Assembly: GCA_002835675.1 (NCBI GenBank)
Contig: PIZR01000012.1
Location: 1 to 64,000, forward strand
Origin: Bacillus sp. BA3
GTDB taxonomy: Bacteria; Bacillota; Bacilli; Bacillales; DSM-1321
Reading direction: 5' to 3'
DNA: 64,000 nucleotides
Position numbers and translations under genes: made by a program. Shown here in pieces: positions 51,465 through 60,124 of this stretch (positions are counted from its first letter, which is position 1; each line of letters starts with the position of its first letter). The notes under the pieces were generated by a model. That model did not search any database. It saw nothing but the letters and a program-made list of their open reading frames with translations, and had not been told where the DNA came from.

Positions 51465-52360
51465 CTAACTTTATGTACATATTTTGTTTATTAGTATGGG
51501 GACTTAATTTTATTGCCGTTAAGATTCAAGGTACACCTGTGAGTTTAGAATTATCTTTAACATATCGTTTAGGTTTGACGGCAATCCTATTTTTCATTTT
51601 ATTGTGCATTCCTAGACCTAAAGGAAAACCCAAGAAAAAGGATGTTCCATTTATTATTGTGTTTGGAATTTTTAATTTTGCTTTAAGCTATTTATGCCTT
51701 TATTACGCCACTATCTTAAGTTCAGCGGCAATGGTTACGTTAATATTTTCATTGAAAGTCATTTTAACACCCATTGCCCTTCGTGTTTTTTTGAAGGAAC
51801 CATTACATTCACGTATCTTAATTGGCGGGATAATTGGTGTTCTGGCTGTTTGTATTGTTATTTACCCTAGTTTAAATAATATTCATGGATTCAATTATAT
51901 AAAGGGTATCATGATGGCTGTTCTTGGTACCATCCTTACTGCATTGGGCGATGCAAGCTCAGCTAGAAATGCCAGGAAGAAAGTAAACCCAATCTATGCT
52001 AATGTAATTGGATTTGCAGCAGGAGGAATTCTTTTAGCGGCAATTGTGTTCATTCAAGGACAAGCAGTCACTCTACCGACATCTATTACATATTTATCTG
52101 CTTTGTTGTATTTAACTATATTCGCTTCCTTTGGAGCTTGGCTATTCTACCTCAAGCTTGTAGAAAAAATAGGTGGGGCGAAAAGTGGATACATGGTTGC
52201 CCTTTTTCCGGCAATTGGAGGTATAGCATCAGTAATGATTGGTGAATCAGATCCATCCATTTTCTTGGGAGCTGGCTGTCTATTCAGTTGTTTAGGTGCA
52301 GCTATTGCATTAGGTTTTGGCACGAATATTGGTAAAAGTAATTTGAAAGAAGAAATTTAA
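51461..52360 (+). CDS. EamA/DMT family transporter
   Basis: A 299-residue membrane protein with ten helices in two EamA repeats: WGLNFIAVKIQGTPVSLELS in helix 1-2, IVFGIFNFALSYLCLYYATI and LSSAAMVTLIFSLKVILTPI in the first half; GGAKSGYMVALFPAIGGIAS in the second. Exporter of amino acids or other metabolites by family. The start overlaps the stop of a 26-codon ORF. A VOC gene follows 26 bp downstream and is probably cotranscribed. Confidence 0.9.
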   Translation: MTNFMYIFCLLVWGLNFIAVKIQGTPVSLELSLTYRLGLTAILFFILLCIPRPKGKPKKKDVPFIIVFGIFNFALSYLCLYYATILSSAAMVTLIFSLKVILTPIALRVFLKEPLHSRILIGGIIGVLAVCIVIYPSLNNIHGFNYIKGIMMAVLGTILTALGDASSARNARKKVNPIYANVIGFAAGGILLAAIVFIQGQAVTLPTSITYLSALLYLTIFASFGAWLFYLKLVEKIGGAKSGYMVALFPAIGGIASVMIGESDPSIFLGAGCLFSCLGAAIALGFGTNIGKSNLKEEI

Positions 52361-52386
52361 TTCGATTTTCAGAGAGGGATGGGACA

Positions 52387-52806
52387 ATGGAAAGTAAATG
52401 GCCAACTGAAATGAAAGTAGCACAGATCCGGGTTGCACGTCCTACTGATCAACTAAAAAAGGTTATAAAATTCTATTGTGAAGGATTAGGATTGAAAAAA
52501 ATCGGTTCTTTTGAAGGGCACGAGGGATATGACGGTATCATGATCGGGCTTCCTGATTCCAGCTTTCATCTGGAGTTTACACAACATAAGGATGGCAGTC
52601 CTTGTCCTGCCCCATCAGAAGATAATCTGCTTGTCTTTTATATTCCTGAACGTAAAACCATTGAGGAAATCACGAATAGGTTGAAAGGTATGGGCTATGA
52701 ACCGGTTTCTCCGGAAAATCCATATTGGGAAAAATCAGGTGTTACTTTTAAAGATCCGGATGGTTGGAGAATTGTATTGATGAATTCGCCCGGCATAGGA
52801 AATTAA
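52387..52806 (+). CDS. VOC (glyoxalase/bleomycin resistance) family protein
   Basis: A 139-residue protein built of the paired beta-alpha-beta-beta-beta modules of the vicinal oxygen chelate fold: RVARPTDQLKKVIKFYCEGL (module 1), HLEFTQHKDGSP, and VSPENPYWEKSGVTFKDPDG (module 2), with metal-ligand positions near HLEF and the late DPDGWRIVL. Could be a dioxygenase, isomerase or resistance protein; substrate unknown. Start after GAGAGGGATGGGACA. Confidence 0.87.
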   Translation: MESKWPTEMKVAQIRVARPTDQLKKVIKFYCEGLGLKKIGSFEGHEGYDGIMIGLPDSSFHLEFTQHKDGSPCPAPSEDNLLVFYIPERKTIEEITNRLKGMGYEPVSPENPYWEKSGVTFKDPDGWRIVLMNSPGIGN

Positions 52807-52817
52807 ATTTTGAAATG

Positions 52818-52854
52818 AAAACGACCGAAAAGCACCATGCTTTTCGGTCGTTTT
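52818..52854. terminator. Strong bidirectional terminator
   Basis: A perfect 17-bp stem AAAACGACCGAAAAGCA / TGCTTTTCGGTCGTTTT with a 3-nt loop separates the VOC gene from the convergent SDR gene. Confidence 0.95.
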
Positions 52855-52858
52855 GGGT

Positions 52859-53725
52859 TTATGAGGACATCGTAATCCCGCCATTGATGTGAATGCACTG
52901 TCCTGTTATATAGGCACCTTCATCAGATGCCAGCAGCACGTAGGCACCTGCATGATCTGCTGGCTGCCCGGGGCGGCCAAGCGGTGCCTCGGTACCAAAT
53001 TCGGCAACGGATCGTTCGTCGAATGTCGCAGGGATGAGCGGAGTCCAAATCGGTCCTGGTGCAACCATATTGACCCGGATCCCTTTTTTAGCCACATTCT
53101 GCGCAAGGCTGCGTGTGAATCCGACGATTGCTCCTTTTGTCGCTGTATAATCCATCAAAGTTGCATGGCCTCTGTAAGGATTGATCGATGTTGTGTTGAT
53201 GACCGAGTTGCCTTGTTTCATATGAGGAACCGCGTGCTTGCTCATGTAAAATACTGAATAAATATTGGTGCGGAACGTTTTGTCCCATTGCTCGTCCGTG
53301 ATATCTTCAATGTTTTCCGTCGGAAATTGCACCGCAGCATTATTGACGAGGATGTCCAGCTTTCCGAACTCGTCCAGCGTCTTAGTAATCAAATCTTTAC
53401 AATTCGCCTCCACGGAAACGTCACTTGGAAGTAGGAGGCAGCGAACGCCTTCCGCTTCAATCAGCTGCTTTGTTTCTTCGGCATCACCGTGCTCATCTAA
53501 ATAATTCACAACCACATGGGCGCCTTCCTTTGCATAAGCAATGGCAACCGCACGTCCGATGCCGCTATCTCCGCCTGTAATCAAGGCAACACGGTCCTTA
53601 AGCTTACCGCTTCCTATGTAATCCTTTGGCTGAATCGGAAGTGGATTCATCTCAGATTCAATACCAGGCTGTCTTTCCTGCGTTTGTCCGGGCTGTCCAT
53701 TCTTTTGCTGTTCATATATATTCAA
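52859..53725 (-). CDS. SDR family oxidoreductase, general-stress dehydrogenase type
   Basis: A 288-residue short-chain dehydrogenase with the long N-terminal extension (QPGIESEMNPLPIQPKDYIG) typical of Bacillus stress dehydrogenases such as YdaD/YhxC/YhdF. NAD(P)-binding ALITGGDSGIGRAVAIAYAK, structural NNAA, catalytic Ser and the YTATKGA motif (Tyr, Lys) are present. C-terminal DEGAYITGQCIHINGG is normal. GC content is visibly higher than in genes of the first 50 kb. Upstream lies a sigma-B-like promoter, fitting the stress role. Confidence 0.92.
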   Translation of the reverse strand: MNIYEQQKNGQPGQTQERQPGIESEMNPLPIQPKDYIGSGKLKDRVALITGGDSGIGRAVAIAYAKEGAHVVVNYLDEHGDAEETKQLIEAEGVRCLLLPSDVSVEANCKDLITKTLDEFGKLDILVNNAAVQFPTENIEDITDEQWDKTFRTNIYSVFYMSKHAVPHMKQGNSVINTTSINPYRGHATLMDYTATKGAIVGFTRSLAQNVAKKGIRVNMVAPGPIWTPLIPATFDERSVAEFGTEAPLGRPGQPADHAGAYVLLASDEGAYITGQCIHINGGITMSS

Positions 53726-53764
53726 TGAAATCTCCTCCTTTTAAACTATTGATCTAGTCATACT

Positions 53765-53790
53765 TTAGCCGTTAAAAAGTACGGTTAAAC
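53765..53790 (-). promoter_or_regulatory. Sigma-B-like promoter for the SDR gene
   Basis: On the minus strand GTTTAA, a 14-bp spacer and GGCTAA resemble the sigma-B consensus (GTTTAA-N12-14-GGGTAT), with the -35 perfect and two -10 mismatches, about 40 bp upstream of the start codon. Confidence 0.45.
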
Positions 53791-53901
53791 ATCGACATTC
53801 CCACCGATTCCATCTGCAAACGATTACAAAAATATAGTGAAGAAGGACTTACGGTGTTCAAAGTTGAATTACATTTAAATGAAAATTTCAGGGGTGTTAA
53901 T

Positions 53902-54336
53902 ATGAATTCGACAGGAACAATACAAGAATTGACCAAAAAAGAACAATGGTTAGAAGCCTTTCCAATCATGAATCAGTTGCGTACTGACTTAACTCAAAAA
54001 ACATATCTGGAGTTACTTGAAGAAATGAGGAAGGACGGATACTGTTTGTTTGCTTTATATATAGATAACCAGGTTGTATCCTTGGTTGGTTTAAGCTGGA
54101 GAGTGAACTTTTATAATAAACGTCACGTGTTTATTTATGACCTTGTAACAGATTCTGCACACCGCTCATTTGGATATGGAGAGAAGTTATTAAGTTATAT
54201 ACATAACTGGGCAAAAGAAAACGGAGCTGCATATGTGGCATTGGAATCTGGGATCCAACGAAACGAAGCCCACCGATTCTATGAAGAGAAATTAGATTAT
54301 GATAAATGGTGCTACTCATTTAGAAAAACGCTGTGA
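53902..54336 (+). CDS. GNAT family N-acetyltransferase
   Basis: ATG 53902, after AGGGGTGTTAAT, gives 144 residues. The GNAT fold is recognisable from VFIYDLVTDSAHRSFGYGEK, where HRSFGYGEKLL is the acetyl-CoA P-loop (Q/RxxGxG/A), and YVALESGIQRNEAHRFYEEK in the final helix. Transfers acetyl from CoA to an unknown amine. A start at 53854 is possible but unsupported. Confidence 0.85.
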   Translation: MNSTGTIQELTKKEQWLEAFPIMNQLRTDLTQKTYLELLEEMRKDGYCLFALYIDNQVVSLVGLSWRVNFYNKRHVFIYDLVTDSAHRSFGYGEKLLSYIHNWAKENGAAYVALESGIQRNEAHRFYEEKLDYDKWCYSFRKTL

Positions 54337-54357
54337 GTAAGAATAGCGACGTAAAAG

Positions 54358-54381
54358 AGCTGAGTATTCAGCTTTTTTTGT
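54358..54381 (+). terminator. Terminator of the GNAT gene
   Basis: AGCTGA / TCAGCT around GTAT, followed by seven T residues. Confidence 0.8.
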
Positions 54382-54478
54382 GCCATTTTATGGAGTAAAT
54401 GGAGTGAATGTAAGACACGTTGTCCACTATGTGTATTGGATTATTAACATTTTAAGTAAGAAGAGATCAATTTAAGAT

Positions 54479-54582
54479 AAATTCACGAGTAAACACGTGA
54501 AATTCACAAGTAAAAGTTCGAAATTCAAGAGTAAATCGCTGAAACTCACAAGAATAAGCCCCAAACTCACCGCAAATGCTCC
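54479..54582. repeat. 21-bp tandem repeat, about 4.5 imperfect copies
   Basis: Units start at 54479, 54500, 54521, 54542 and 54563, exactly 21 bp apart. Each begins AAATTCAC or AAACTCAC and continues with RAGTAAA in the first three. The period is seven codons, and on the minus strand one frame reads repeated FTCEF / FTREF / FTLEF heptads, but without a convincing start or ribosome site. Confidence 0.75.
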
Positions 54583-54771
54583 AATACCTAGAAATTGGAA
54601 CGTTTATTGCAAGTATAATAATGAATCCAATTCCTTTGAAAAAATATATTGAACTACTCATCTTACTAACGAGAATATCCTTCTGCTGCAGAGTTTGATC
54701 AAAAGTCCTTATTTTGATGTTTACGTCAAGATGAAAAGTGAGGAGTTCGATGAAGTGTTGGAAATGCTAGT

Positions 54772-54969
54772 TTGTTTTTTTGTTTTATAACGGGAGTCGT
54801 GTTTCTATATTTTGGTTTGTTTCAATACAATTGGCTGTATAAGGGTGTAAAGGAGATTGAAGAAGACAATGATTTTCCTTTCATAAGCAGTTATTGGTTC
54901 TGGCGGATTTTGTTCATCGGAATCAGTTTATTCATCATTTTTAGGACTGTAAATTCATTCTTTCGCTGA
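54772..54969 (+). CDS. Small two-helix membrane protein, start uncertain
   Basis: A 65-codon frame from TTG 54772 encodes two membrane helices (CFITGVVFLYFGLFQYNW and FWRILFIGISLFIIF) linked by an acidic loop (KEIEEDNDFPF). No ribosome site precedes that TTG. An ATG at 54731 with a short frame (MKSEEFDEVLEMLVCFF) runs into the same region but is one base out of phase across a run of seven T (54775-54781); adding one T would fuse the two. A frameshift or sequencing error is therefore likely. Family not recognised. Confidence 0.55.
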   Translation: MFFCFITGVVFLYFGLFQYNWLYKGVKEIEEDNDFPFISSYWFWRILFIGISLFIIFRTVNSFFR

Positions 54970-55058
54970 AAAACCCAAATTTTTGTAATGATTTATTTAG
55001 CCTTGGACATACTTAATTAAGATATCAAAATGTAACATTTAATTAAGGAGGAAACCAA

Positions 55059-55322
55059 ATGGCTAACGAAAATATACAAATGAAAATGGAACATATTTGG
55101 CAGGATACCTGTGGTTCTTGGGAAAATTGTACGGAAACCACAATTCAGTCATTCTTGGCAAAATCCGAAGAAGGCAATATAGATCCGCAGTATTGCATGA
55201 GCTGGGTGGAACAACATAAAGCTCAAATACCCGAGTGGGATGCCGTTTCAAAAGTGTCGCTCGACTGGGTTAATCAACATACATCAACGGGTTCACCCAT
55301 TTCAATCAAGGAAGATTATTAA
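55059..55322 (+). CDS. Hypothetical soluble protein
   Basis: An 87-residue protein, start after TTAAGGAGGAAACCAA. It has no signal or membrane helix and is rich in Trp, Glu and Gln (EHIWQDTCGSWENC, YCMSWVEQHKAQIPEW). The regularly spaced Trp residues suggest a small helical fold. Not recognised. A second small gene follows 49 bp later, so the two probably share a transcript and terminator. Confidence 0.65.
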   Translation: MANENIQMKMEHIWQDTCGSWENCTETTIQSFLAKSEEGNIDPQYCMSWVEQHKAQIPEWDAVSKVSLDWVNQHTSTGSPISIKEDY

Positions 55323-55371
55323 AAGGCTTATGAATGGTTCGAATTCCACTATATTTAAGAGGTGAAGATAG

Positions 55372-55563
55372 TTGTCAAATAATGAGGAAAACGGTAAATC
55401 AAATCGTCGGGATCCAGATTACAGAGTTAATGCTTGGGATGAAATGAATGGTGAAGATAAGTTTGTACAATCAGCCATCCAAGAGGAATTCAATAATCCA
55501 GTAATTGAAGAAACGATTTTGAAGTTCAATAAAATAGCAAATGAAGAAGAAAAGGAAACTTGA
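55372..55563 (+). CDS. Small charged hypothetical protein
   Basis: A 63-residue ORF starts at TTG after AAGAGGTGAAGATAG. It is strongly charged and rich in Asn and Glu, with NRRDPDYRVNAWDEMNGEDK in the middle, and probably mostly helical or disordered. The good ribosome site and terminator right after the stop support it as real. Not recognised. Confidence 0.6.
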   Translation: MSNNEENGKSNRRDPDYRVNAWDEMNGEDKFVQSAIQEEFNNPVIEETILKFNKIANEEEKET

Positions 55564-55573
55564 TTTTTGGACG

Positions 55574-55600
55574 CGCCCTATAGGGCGTTTTTTTTTTTTG
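55574..55600 (+). terminator. Terminator of the two small genes
   Basis: CGCCCTATAGGGCG, a 14-nt perfect palindrome, followed by a run of eleven or more T residues. Confidence 0.85.
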
Positions 55601-55771
55601 AAAAAAGGAAGAAGGAACTGCTAATAACTTATTATTCAAAAGCTTTATCTTTTAGTTTTATAAAAAACAATAATATACAAATAAAGGGAAAAGGCATCTT
55701 GGTATCGTATAAAGCATAGTATAAATCGTTTTTAATAATAAGTTAGCAATATCATTATGGGAGTGAAGATC

Positions 55772-56776
55772 ATGGAAGCTGCTGTAGAACGGATTTTTTC
55801 TAATGAATTGGTGAAATTGGCTGGAGATTTTTTTCAAGTGAATGCGGGGAATCCGGTTAAACTTGGAGATGCAGAGAACTACGTATTTGAGGTTTACAGG
55901 GATGGAACGCCATACATTTTAAGAATGACACATCAATCACATCGTACAAAAGCTCAAGTGCTTGCTGAGTTAAAGTGGATTGAGCATTTACAGAATAATG
56001 GTAGTGAAATTCCTAAGGTTCTCTTTTCGAAAAATAATAACTTAGTTGAAATTGTAAAGGGCTCGGATGGTTCAGAATTTTATTGTTGCCTGTTTGAAAA
56101 AGCTCCTGGTGTAAGAATGAAAGTCACCGATGAAAATTTCAATGAACCTTTATTTTTTGAATGGGGAAGAACCATTGGCCAAATGCACAAACAAACTAAA
56201 AGTTATAAGCCAAAAGCGGAATATAAAAGGCTGGATTGGCATGAAGAAGAATTATTGAATGCTCAGCTCTTTCAATCCGATGTACCGGAGCAATTGATGC
56301 GCCAACAAGAATTAGTCACGAAGAAGTTAAATGCCCTTCCGGTTCATCAAGATAATTTTGGATTGATTCATTCTGATATACATAACGGCAATTTCCATTT
56401 TCATGAGGGGAAGATTCATGTTTTTGACTTTGATGACTGTTCTTATCATTGGTTTGCCAGTGATTTGGCCATACCTCTGTACTATCTGATGTGGAGCTTG
56501 GAACGTGAAGGGACAAAAGGGCTCGATGAATATGCTGCCAAGTTCATGAGGGAATTCATAAAAGGCTATGAGACGGAAAATATTCTTGCGCCTATAGAAT
56601 ATGAAACGATTCCTCTATTTTTAAAGCTAAGGGATTTAACGTTATATAATTTTTTCCATAAAAAGTACGATTTGAAGAATGCGGATAGTCCATTATACAA
56701 AACCGTTCAAAAAATCGAACAAAGAATCATCGAAAGCCGTCCTATTGTTCACTTCGATCCGAACATGGTTCATTAA
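55772..56776 (+). CDS. Phosphotransferase (APH/choline kinase-like) family protein
   Basis: ATG 55772, after GGGAGTGAAGATC, gives 334 residues. It has a protein-kinase-like fold of the aminoglycoside phosphotransferase family: N-lobe YVFEVYRDGTPYILRMTHQS with the ATP-binding Arg/Lys, catalytic loop GLIHSDIHNGNFHF (Asp as base) and metal-binding VFDFDDCSYHWFASDLA. Bacillus homologues are often annotated as homoserine kinase type II or spore-coat kinases without proof. A GNAT gene follows 11 bp later, so they form an operon. Confidence 0.88.
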   Translation: MEAAVERIFSNELVKLAGDFFQVNAGNPVKLGDAENYVFEVYRDGTPYILRMTHQSHRTKAQVLAELKWIEHLQNNGSEIPKVLFSKNNNLVEIVKGSDGSEFYCCLFEKAPGVRMKVTDENFNEPLFFEWGRTIGQMHKQTKSYKPKAEYKRLDWHEEELLNAQLFQSDVPEQLMRQQELVTKKLNALPVHQDNFGLIHSDIHNGNFHFHEGKIHVFDFDDCSYHWFASDLAIPLYYLMWSLEREGTKGLDEYAAKFMREFIKGYETENILAPIEYETIPLFLKLRDLTLYNFFHKKYDLKNADSPLYKTVQKIEQRIIESRPIVHFDPNMVH

Positions 56777-56787
56777 GGGGGATTGGA

Positions 56788-57321
56788 ATGTCAGATATAA
56801 AAAATAATGGGCTTGCATATAGAATTCGGACTGGTGTATTGGAAGATGCGGAAGCGGTTTTGGATGTGCAAAATTCCGTTATTTCCGAAGGCGAGTATTT
56901 TATTGCCGTATCGGAGGAGTTCAATAAAACATATGAACAGCAACGAGATTGGATACGAAGGTTATTGGAAAATGAACGGGAAACCATCATCGTGGCCGAA
57001 ATAAATGATAAAGTGGTTGGATGGATAGCCTTTCAATCGGAGAATAGGAAGAGAATGTCCCACAAGGGCTCATTTGGGGTGATGATTAGAAAAAATTTCA
57101 GAGGGATGGGATTGGGAAAGGAGCTTATTGAAACGTTATTGGATTGGGCAGAAGCCAATCCGTTGATTGAGAAGGTGAGTTTAGGAGTTTTTTCCACAAA
57201 TCATCGGGCAATATCATTGTATAAAAGGCTGGGGTTTGTTGAAGAAGGCCGTAAAATAAAAGAATTCAAGATGAGCGAAAGTGAATACGTTGATGATATT
57301 ATCATGTACAAAATGGTTTGA
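56788..57321 (+). CDS. GNAT family N-acetyltransferase
   Basis: A 177-residue protein starting after AAGGGGGATTGGA. The GNAT pattern is full: RIRTGVLEDAEAVLDVQN at the start, GVMIRKNFRGMGLGKELIET with the acetyl-CoA loop RGMGLG, and VSLGVFSTNHRAISLYKRLG at the end. The order and length fit the RimI/phosphinothricin acetyltransferase branch. Downstream of the phosphotransferase gene in one operon, ended by a strong terminator. Confidence 0.9.
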   Translation: MSDIKNNGLAYRIRTGVLEDAEAVLDVQNSVISEGEYFIAVSEEFNKTYEQQRDWIRRLLENERETIIVAEINDKVVGWIAFQSENRKRMSHKGSFGVMIRKNFRGMGLGKELIETLLDWAEANPLIEKVSLGVFSTNHRAISLYKRLGFVEEGRKIKEFKMSESEYVDDIIMYKMV

Positions 57322-57325
57322 TCAG

Positions 57326-57366
57326 ACCGAAAGAGCATGAATGGATTCATTACATGCTCTTCCGGT
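57326..57366. terminator. Bidirectional terminator between convergent genes
   Basis: ACCGAAAGAGCATG / CATGCTCTTCCGGT (14 bp with one wobble) between the GNAT gene and the minus-strand 3D-domain gene. Confidence 0.85.
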
Positions 57367-57413
57367 TTGGTTATGTATCTATTTTTATAGTAAAACGATA
57401 TTTATGTCATGCA

Positions 57414-58211
57414 TTATTTAATTACTCTTACCTTCACTTGCTTTCTTCCCCACGTTAAAGCATCCGCTTCCTTCGCGATGAAGACATCGATTCTGTTTCC
57501 TTTGATCGCACCGCCCGTGTCTGCAGCGATAGCTTGTCCGTAGCCTTCGACTTCAACGATGGAGCCTAGCGGAATCACGTTCGGATCGACTGCTATCAGT
57601 TTGGCATCATCATATTTTTCTAAATCGACACCCATTCTTGTAGTGCCTGAGCATCCCTCGCAGCTTGCTGTATATGCTGTACTTGTAACCGTCAGTTCTT
57701 TAACGGCTGAGCTTGCCGAACTGGCTCTTTCTTCTAATTTACTGATGGTCCGTGCACCGGCTATACCGTCAGCGGATAAGCCCTTTTGCTTTTGAAAGTT
57801 GATAACGGCTTGCTTTGTACCTGATCCATAAATGCCATCGACCGTTGATGAGTAAACATCCCAGGCTTTCAATAGCCTTTGCAGTTCAGCTACAGGCCTT
57901 CCCATATCCCCGCTTTTCAGTACCTGTATTTTCTGATTTGTTTGTGTTCCTGCTATTCCATCGACTTTCAGCCCTGATTTTTCCTGGAACTTCTTTACGG
58001 ATTCCTTTGTAATCGGTCCGTAGTAACCTGTTGCTTCATGATAGGGAAAAACCCCTTTTGTCAGTAATAATTCTTGTAATTGTTTTACATCACTATTACT
58101 CATCCCAAATGAAAGTGTGCGATCCAAGGCAGCGGCTTCGCCTTTTGTTGGCATGCAAACTCCTAGAATGAATACAGAAGCCGTTAGGATCGTTAATAAA
58201 ATTTTCTTCAT
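57414..58211 (-). CDS. Secreted cell-wall protein: two peptidoglycan-binding domains plus 3D domain
   Basis: From ATG 58211, after GGAGGATAAAC, the protein is 265 residues. Signal peptide residues 1-27 (ends GEAAA). Two PG_binding_1 repeats follow at about 37-97 and 103-160, each with the GYYGP / DGIYG pattern and DGIAG ends. The C-terminal 3D domain (about 175-265) has the three conserved Asp (AVDPNVIPLGS, ADTGGAIKG, NRIDVF; D231 and D242), the catalytic site of lytic transglycosylases of the YocH/MltA-like type. It binds and probably trims the wall. Architecture is like Bacillus YocH/YorM relatives. Confidence 0.92.
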   Translation of the reverse strand: MKKILLTILTASVFILGVCMPTKGEAAALDRTLSFGMSNSDVKQLQELLLTKGVFPYHEATGYYGPITKESVKKFQEKSGLKVDGIAGTQTNQKIQVLKSGDMGRPVAELQRLLKAWDVYSSTVDGIYGSGTKQAVINFQKQKGLSADGIAGARTISKLEERASSASSAVKELTVTSTAYTASCEGCSGTTRMGVDLEKYDDAKLIAVDPNVIPLGSIVEVEGYGQAIAADTGGAIKGNRIDVFIAKEADALTWGRKQVKVRVIK

Positions 58212-58501
58212 GTTTATCCTCCTCGTTGTTTCCTGCAATTAAACCATTCGTTAAACTATCACTCTTTTAGGCGCAGTTAAGGAAAAACACCGCGAAGGCA
58301 CTAAGTAATTGTTAAAACATGTAACATATAAAAAAGAAATGAGGCGGACATCGGGTTACCATATCCTTAGTGATTAACTAATTATGGAAAAAATTACCTT
58401 CATATGTAAACGGACCGGAACCGTTTGGTTGAACAGGGGCATTCATTCATGTACGTTTAAGTTAATAGAAGTTCTATTTTAAGGTTAAAGGAGGAAATCA
58501 T

Positions 58502-59155
58502 TTGATTAAGGCAGTTATTTTCGACTTTGATGGTTTAATTTTAGACACGGAAACGGCTTGGTATGAGGCTTATAAAGAAACGATGGCTTTTTATGAATCT
58601 GATTTGCCCCTCGAACATTTTGTTACATGTATCGGAACGGATAATACTGAGCTTAATCAGTACTTTAAAGATCAGTTGGGGGAAAGGTGTAATATTGAAG
58701 AAATTGAATCCAGAGCAAAAAGTTTCCATGAAGTAAAGATGAAAACATCACAGGCACGTGAAGGTGTGAAGGATTATTTAGAAGAAGCAAAAAGAAATGG
58801 ATATAAAATCGCCCTCGCTTCAAGCTCGACAAAAGAGTGGGTCACTCATCATTTGGCGGAACTCGGACTGTTACACTATTTTGAAGTTATTATCACAGGG
58901 GATGAAGTCGAGAAAGTAAAACCAGCGCCTGATTTGTATGTAAAGGCAATTGATGTTCTGGCCATTCAGCCGACAGAAGCCGTAGCATTTGAAGATTCGT
59001 TAAATGGGCTTCAAGCGGCCCTGACTGCAGGTTTAAAATGTGTGATCGTTCCTAATCCCGTGACGGAAGCTTTAGCTTTTGAAAATCATCATTTACGCCT
59101 CCGTTCCATGATGGATAAGAGCTTGTCTGACGTCATAAAACATATTGAGCAATAA
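58502..59155 (+). CDS. HAD family hydrolase, beta-phosphoglucomutase-like (YhcW type)
   Basis: A 217-residue enzyme starting at TTG after AAAGGAGGAAATCA. All four HAD motifs are visible: nucleophile VIFDFDGLILDTE (D9, D11), LASSSTKEWV, the Lys in EKVKPAPDLY, and AFEDSLNGLQAAL. The cap is the small helical C1 type of beta-PGM-like phosphatases. Likely a sugar phosphatase or mutase. The gap 58239-58501 before it holds a short AAACGG / CCGTTT hairpin and otherwise nothing clear. Confidence 0.9.
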   Translation: MIKAVIFDFDGLILDTETAWYEAYKETMAFYESDLPLEHFVTCIGTDNTELNQYFKDQLGERCNIEEIESRAKSFHEVKMKTSQAREGVKDYLEEAKRNGYKIALASSSTKEWVTHHLAELGLLHYFEVIITGDEVEKVKPAPDLYVKAIDVLAIQPTEAVAFEDSLNGLQAALTAGLKCVIVPNPVTEALAFENHHLRLRSMMDKSLSDVIKHIEQ

Positions 59156-59198
59156 GCGTTCGAAGGAAAGTGTAGTATGATAAAGGGATGAAACCGAG

Positions 59199-59226
59199 CC
59201 GAAGATGGCAGAGTCTTCGGTTTTTC
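59199..59226 (+). terminator. Terminator of the HAD gene
   Basis: CCGAAGA / TCTTCGG around TGGCAGAG, followed by TTTTTC. Confidence 0.8.
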
Positions 59227-59268
59227 TGGTTTTAATGAAAGTTATATTTTGGTGGGGAGGGTGAGTTT

Positions 59269-59763
59269 ATGGGATTGCATATCAATGACGAAGGAGTCCG
59301 GCTGCGGGAGGTCAATGAGAGTGATCTTCCAGTCTTTTTCGAGCAACAATTGGATCCTGCCGCAAACTATATGGCTGCCTTCACATCTAAAGATCCATCA
59401 GACAAGGCGGTTTTTTTGACACACTGGAAGAACATCTTATCGAACCGGGATATTCAAAAAATGACCATAATCCACAACGGATGTGTTGCGGGCAGTATTC
59501 TCAAGTTTGAACAGTTTGGTAACCCGGAAGTGAGTTATTGGATCGGGAAGCAATATTGGGGGAAAGGGATCGCTACAGGGGCACTGCTCCATTTTTTGCC
59601 GAAAATAAAAGTCCGCCCTCTTTATGCCCGCGCAGCCAAGGATAATCTTGGTTCCATCAGGGTGCTGGAGAAATGCGGATTTGAAAGATTTGATGAAGAC
59701 AAAGGTTATTCCCATGCAAGAGGCAAAGAGGTTGAAGAATTCATTTTGAAACTTGAAAGTTAA
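59269..59763 (+). CDS. GNAT family N-acetyltransferase (RimJ/RimL-like)
   Basis: A 164-residue protein starting after GGGGAGGGTGAGTTT. LREVNESDLPVFFEQQLDP at the start, VSYWIGKQYWGKGIATGALL with the acetyl-CoA loop, and PLYARAAKDNLGSIRVLEKC at the end give a full GNAT_3 (RimJ/RimL) pattern. Acceptor unknown. A small membrane gene follows 49 bp later. Confidence 0.88.
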   Translation: MGLHINDEGVRLREVNESDLPVFFEQQLDPAANYMAAFTSKDPSDKAVFLTHWKNILSNRDIQKMTIIHNGCVAGSILKFEQFGNPEVSYWIGKQYWGKGIATGALLHFLPKIKVRPLYARAAKDNLGSIRVLEKCGFERFDEDKGYSHARGKEVEEFILKLES

Positions 59764-59812
59764 GATAATAATAACAATATCGTTTAGCCTATGAGGAAAC
59801 GGGTGACAGACA

Positions 59813-60046
59813 ATGGGATATAAGATTTTTTCCATCATTTTTATTTTATGCGGTCTTTTTGTAATGTGGTTCGCCATTTTTGGCAAAAAGAAAGAGATTA
59901 AAGAGATCGGCATACCAACGAATTTCATCGATGTAGTTTTAATGATGATATATAAGCTTTTACCTTCCATTATTAGAAAAATCCTTCTTTTTGCATTGGG
60001 TCTGTCCATTTCTATCGGATTTACCTATATATTGATTAAGTTATGA
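59813..60046 (+). CDS. Small two-helix membrane protein
   Basis: A 77-residue ORF from ATG 59813 with a GAGG site about 20 bp upstream. Two or three hydrophobic helices are predicted (YKIFSIIFILCGLFVMWF, then ILLFALGLSISIGFTYILI) linked by a basic loop (GKKKEIKEIGIPTNF). Not recognised. May be cotranscribed with the GNAT gene. Confidence 0.6.
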   Translation: MGYKIFSIIFILCGLFVMWFAIFGKKKEIKEIGIPTNFIDVVLMMIYKLLPSIIRKILLFALGLSISIGFTYILIKL

Positions 60047-60124
60047 AAAATTTTCCTTATTAGATTAAATAATCCTGAAACTTTATTCTTGCGGAATCGT
60101 ATTAAATGGTAACGATATATAGGA

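Noticed and set aside
54479-54582. Possible CRISPR array
   Set aside because: Units are contiguous 21-bp tandem copies without unique spacers, and no cas gene is in the window.
54467-54661. 64-codon minus-strand frame with repeated FTCEF/FTREF heptads
   Set aside because: It is explained by the 21-bp tandem repeat, and lacks a ribosome site.
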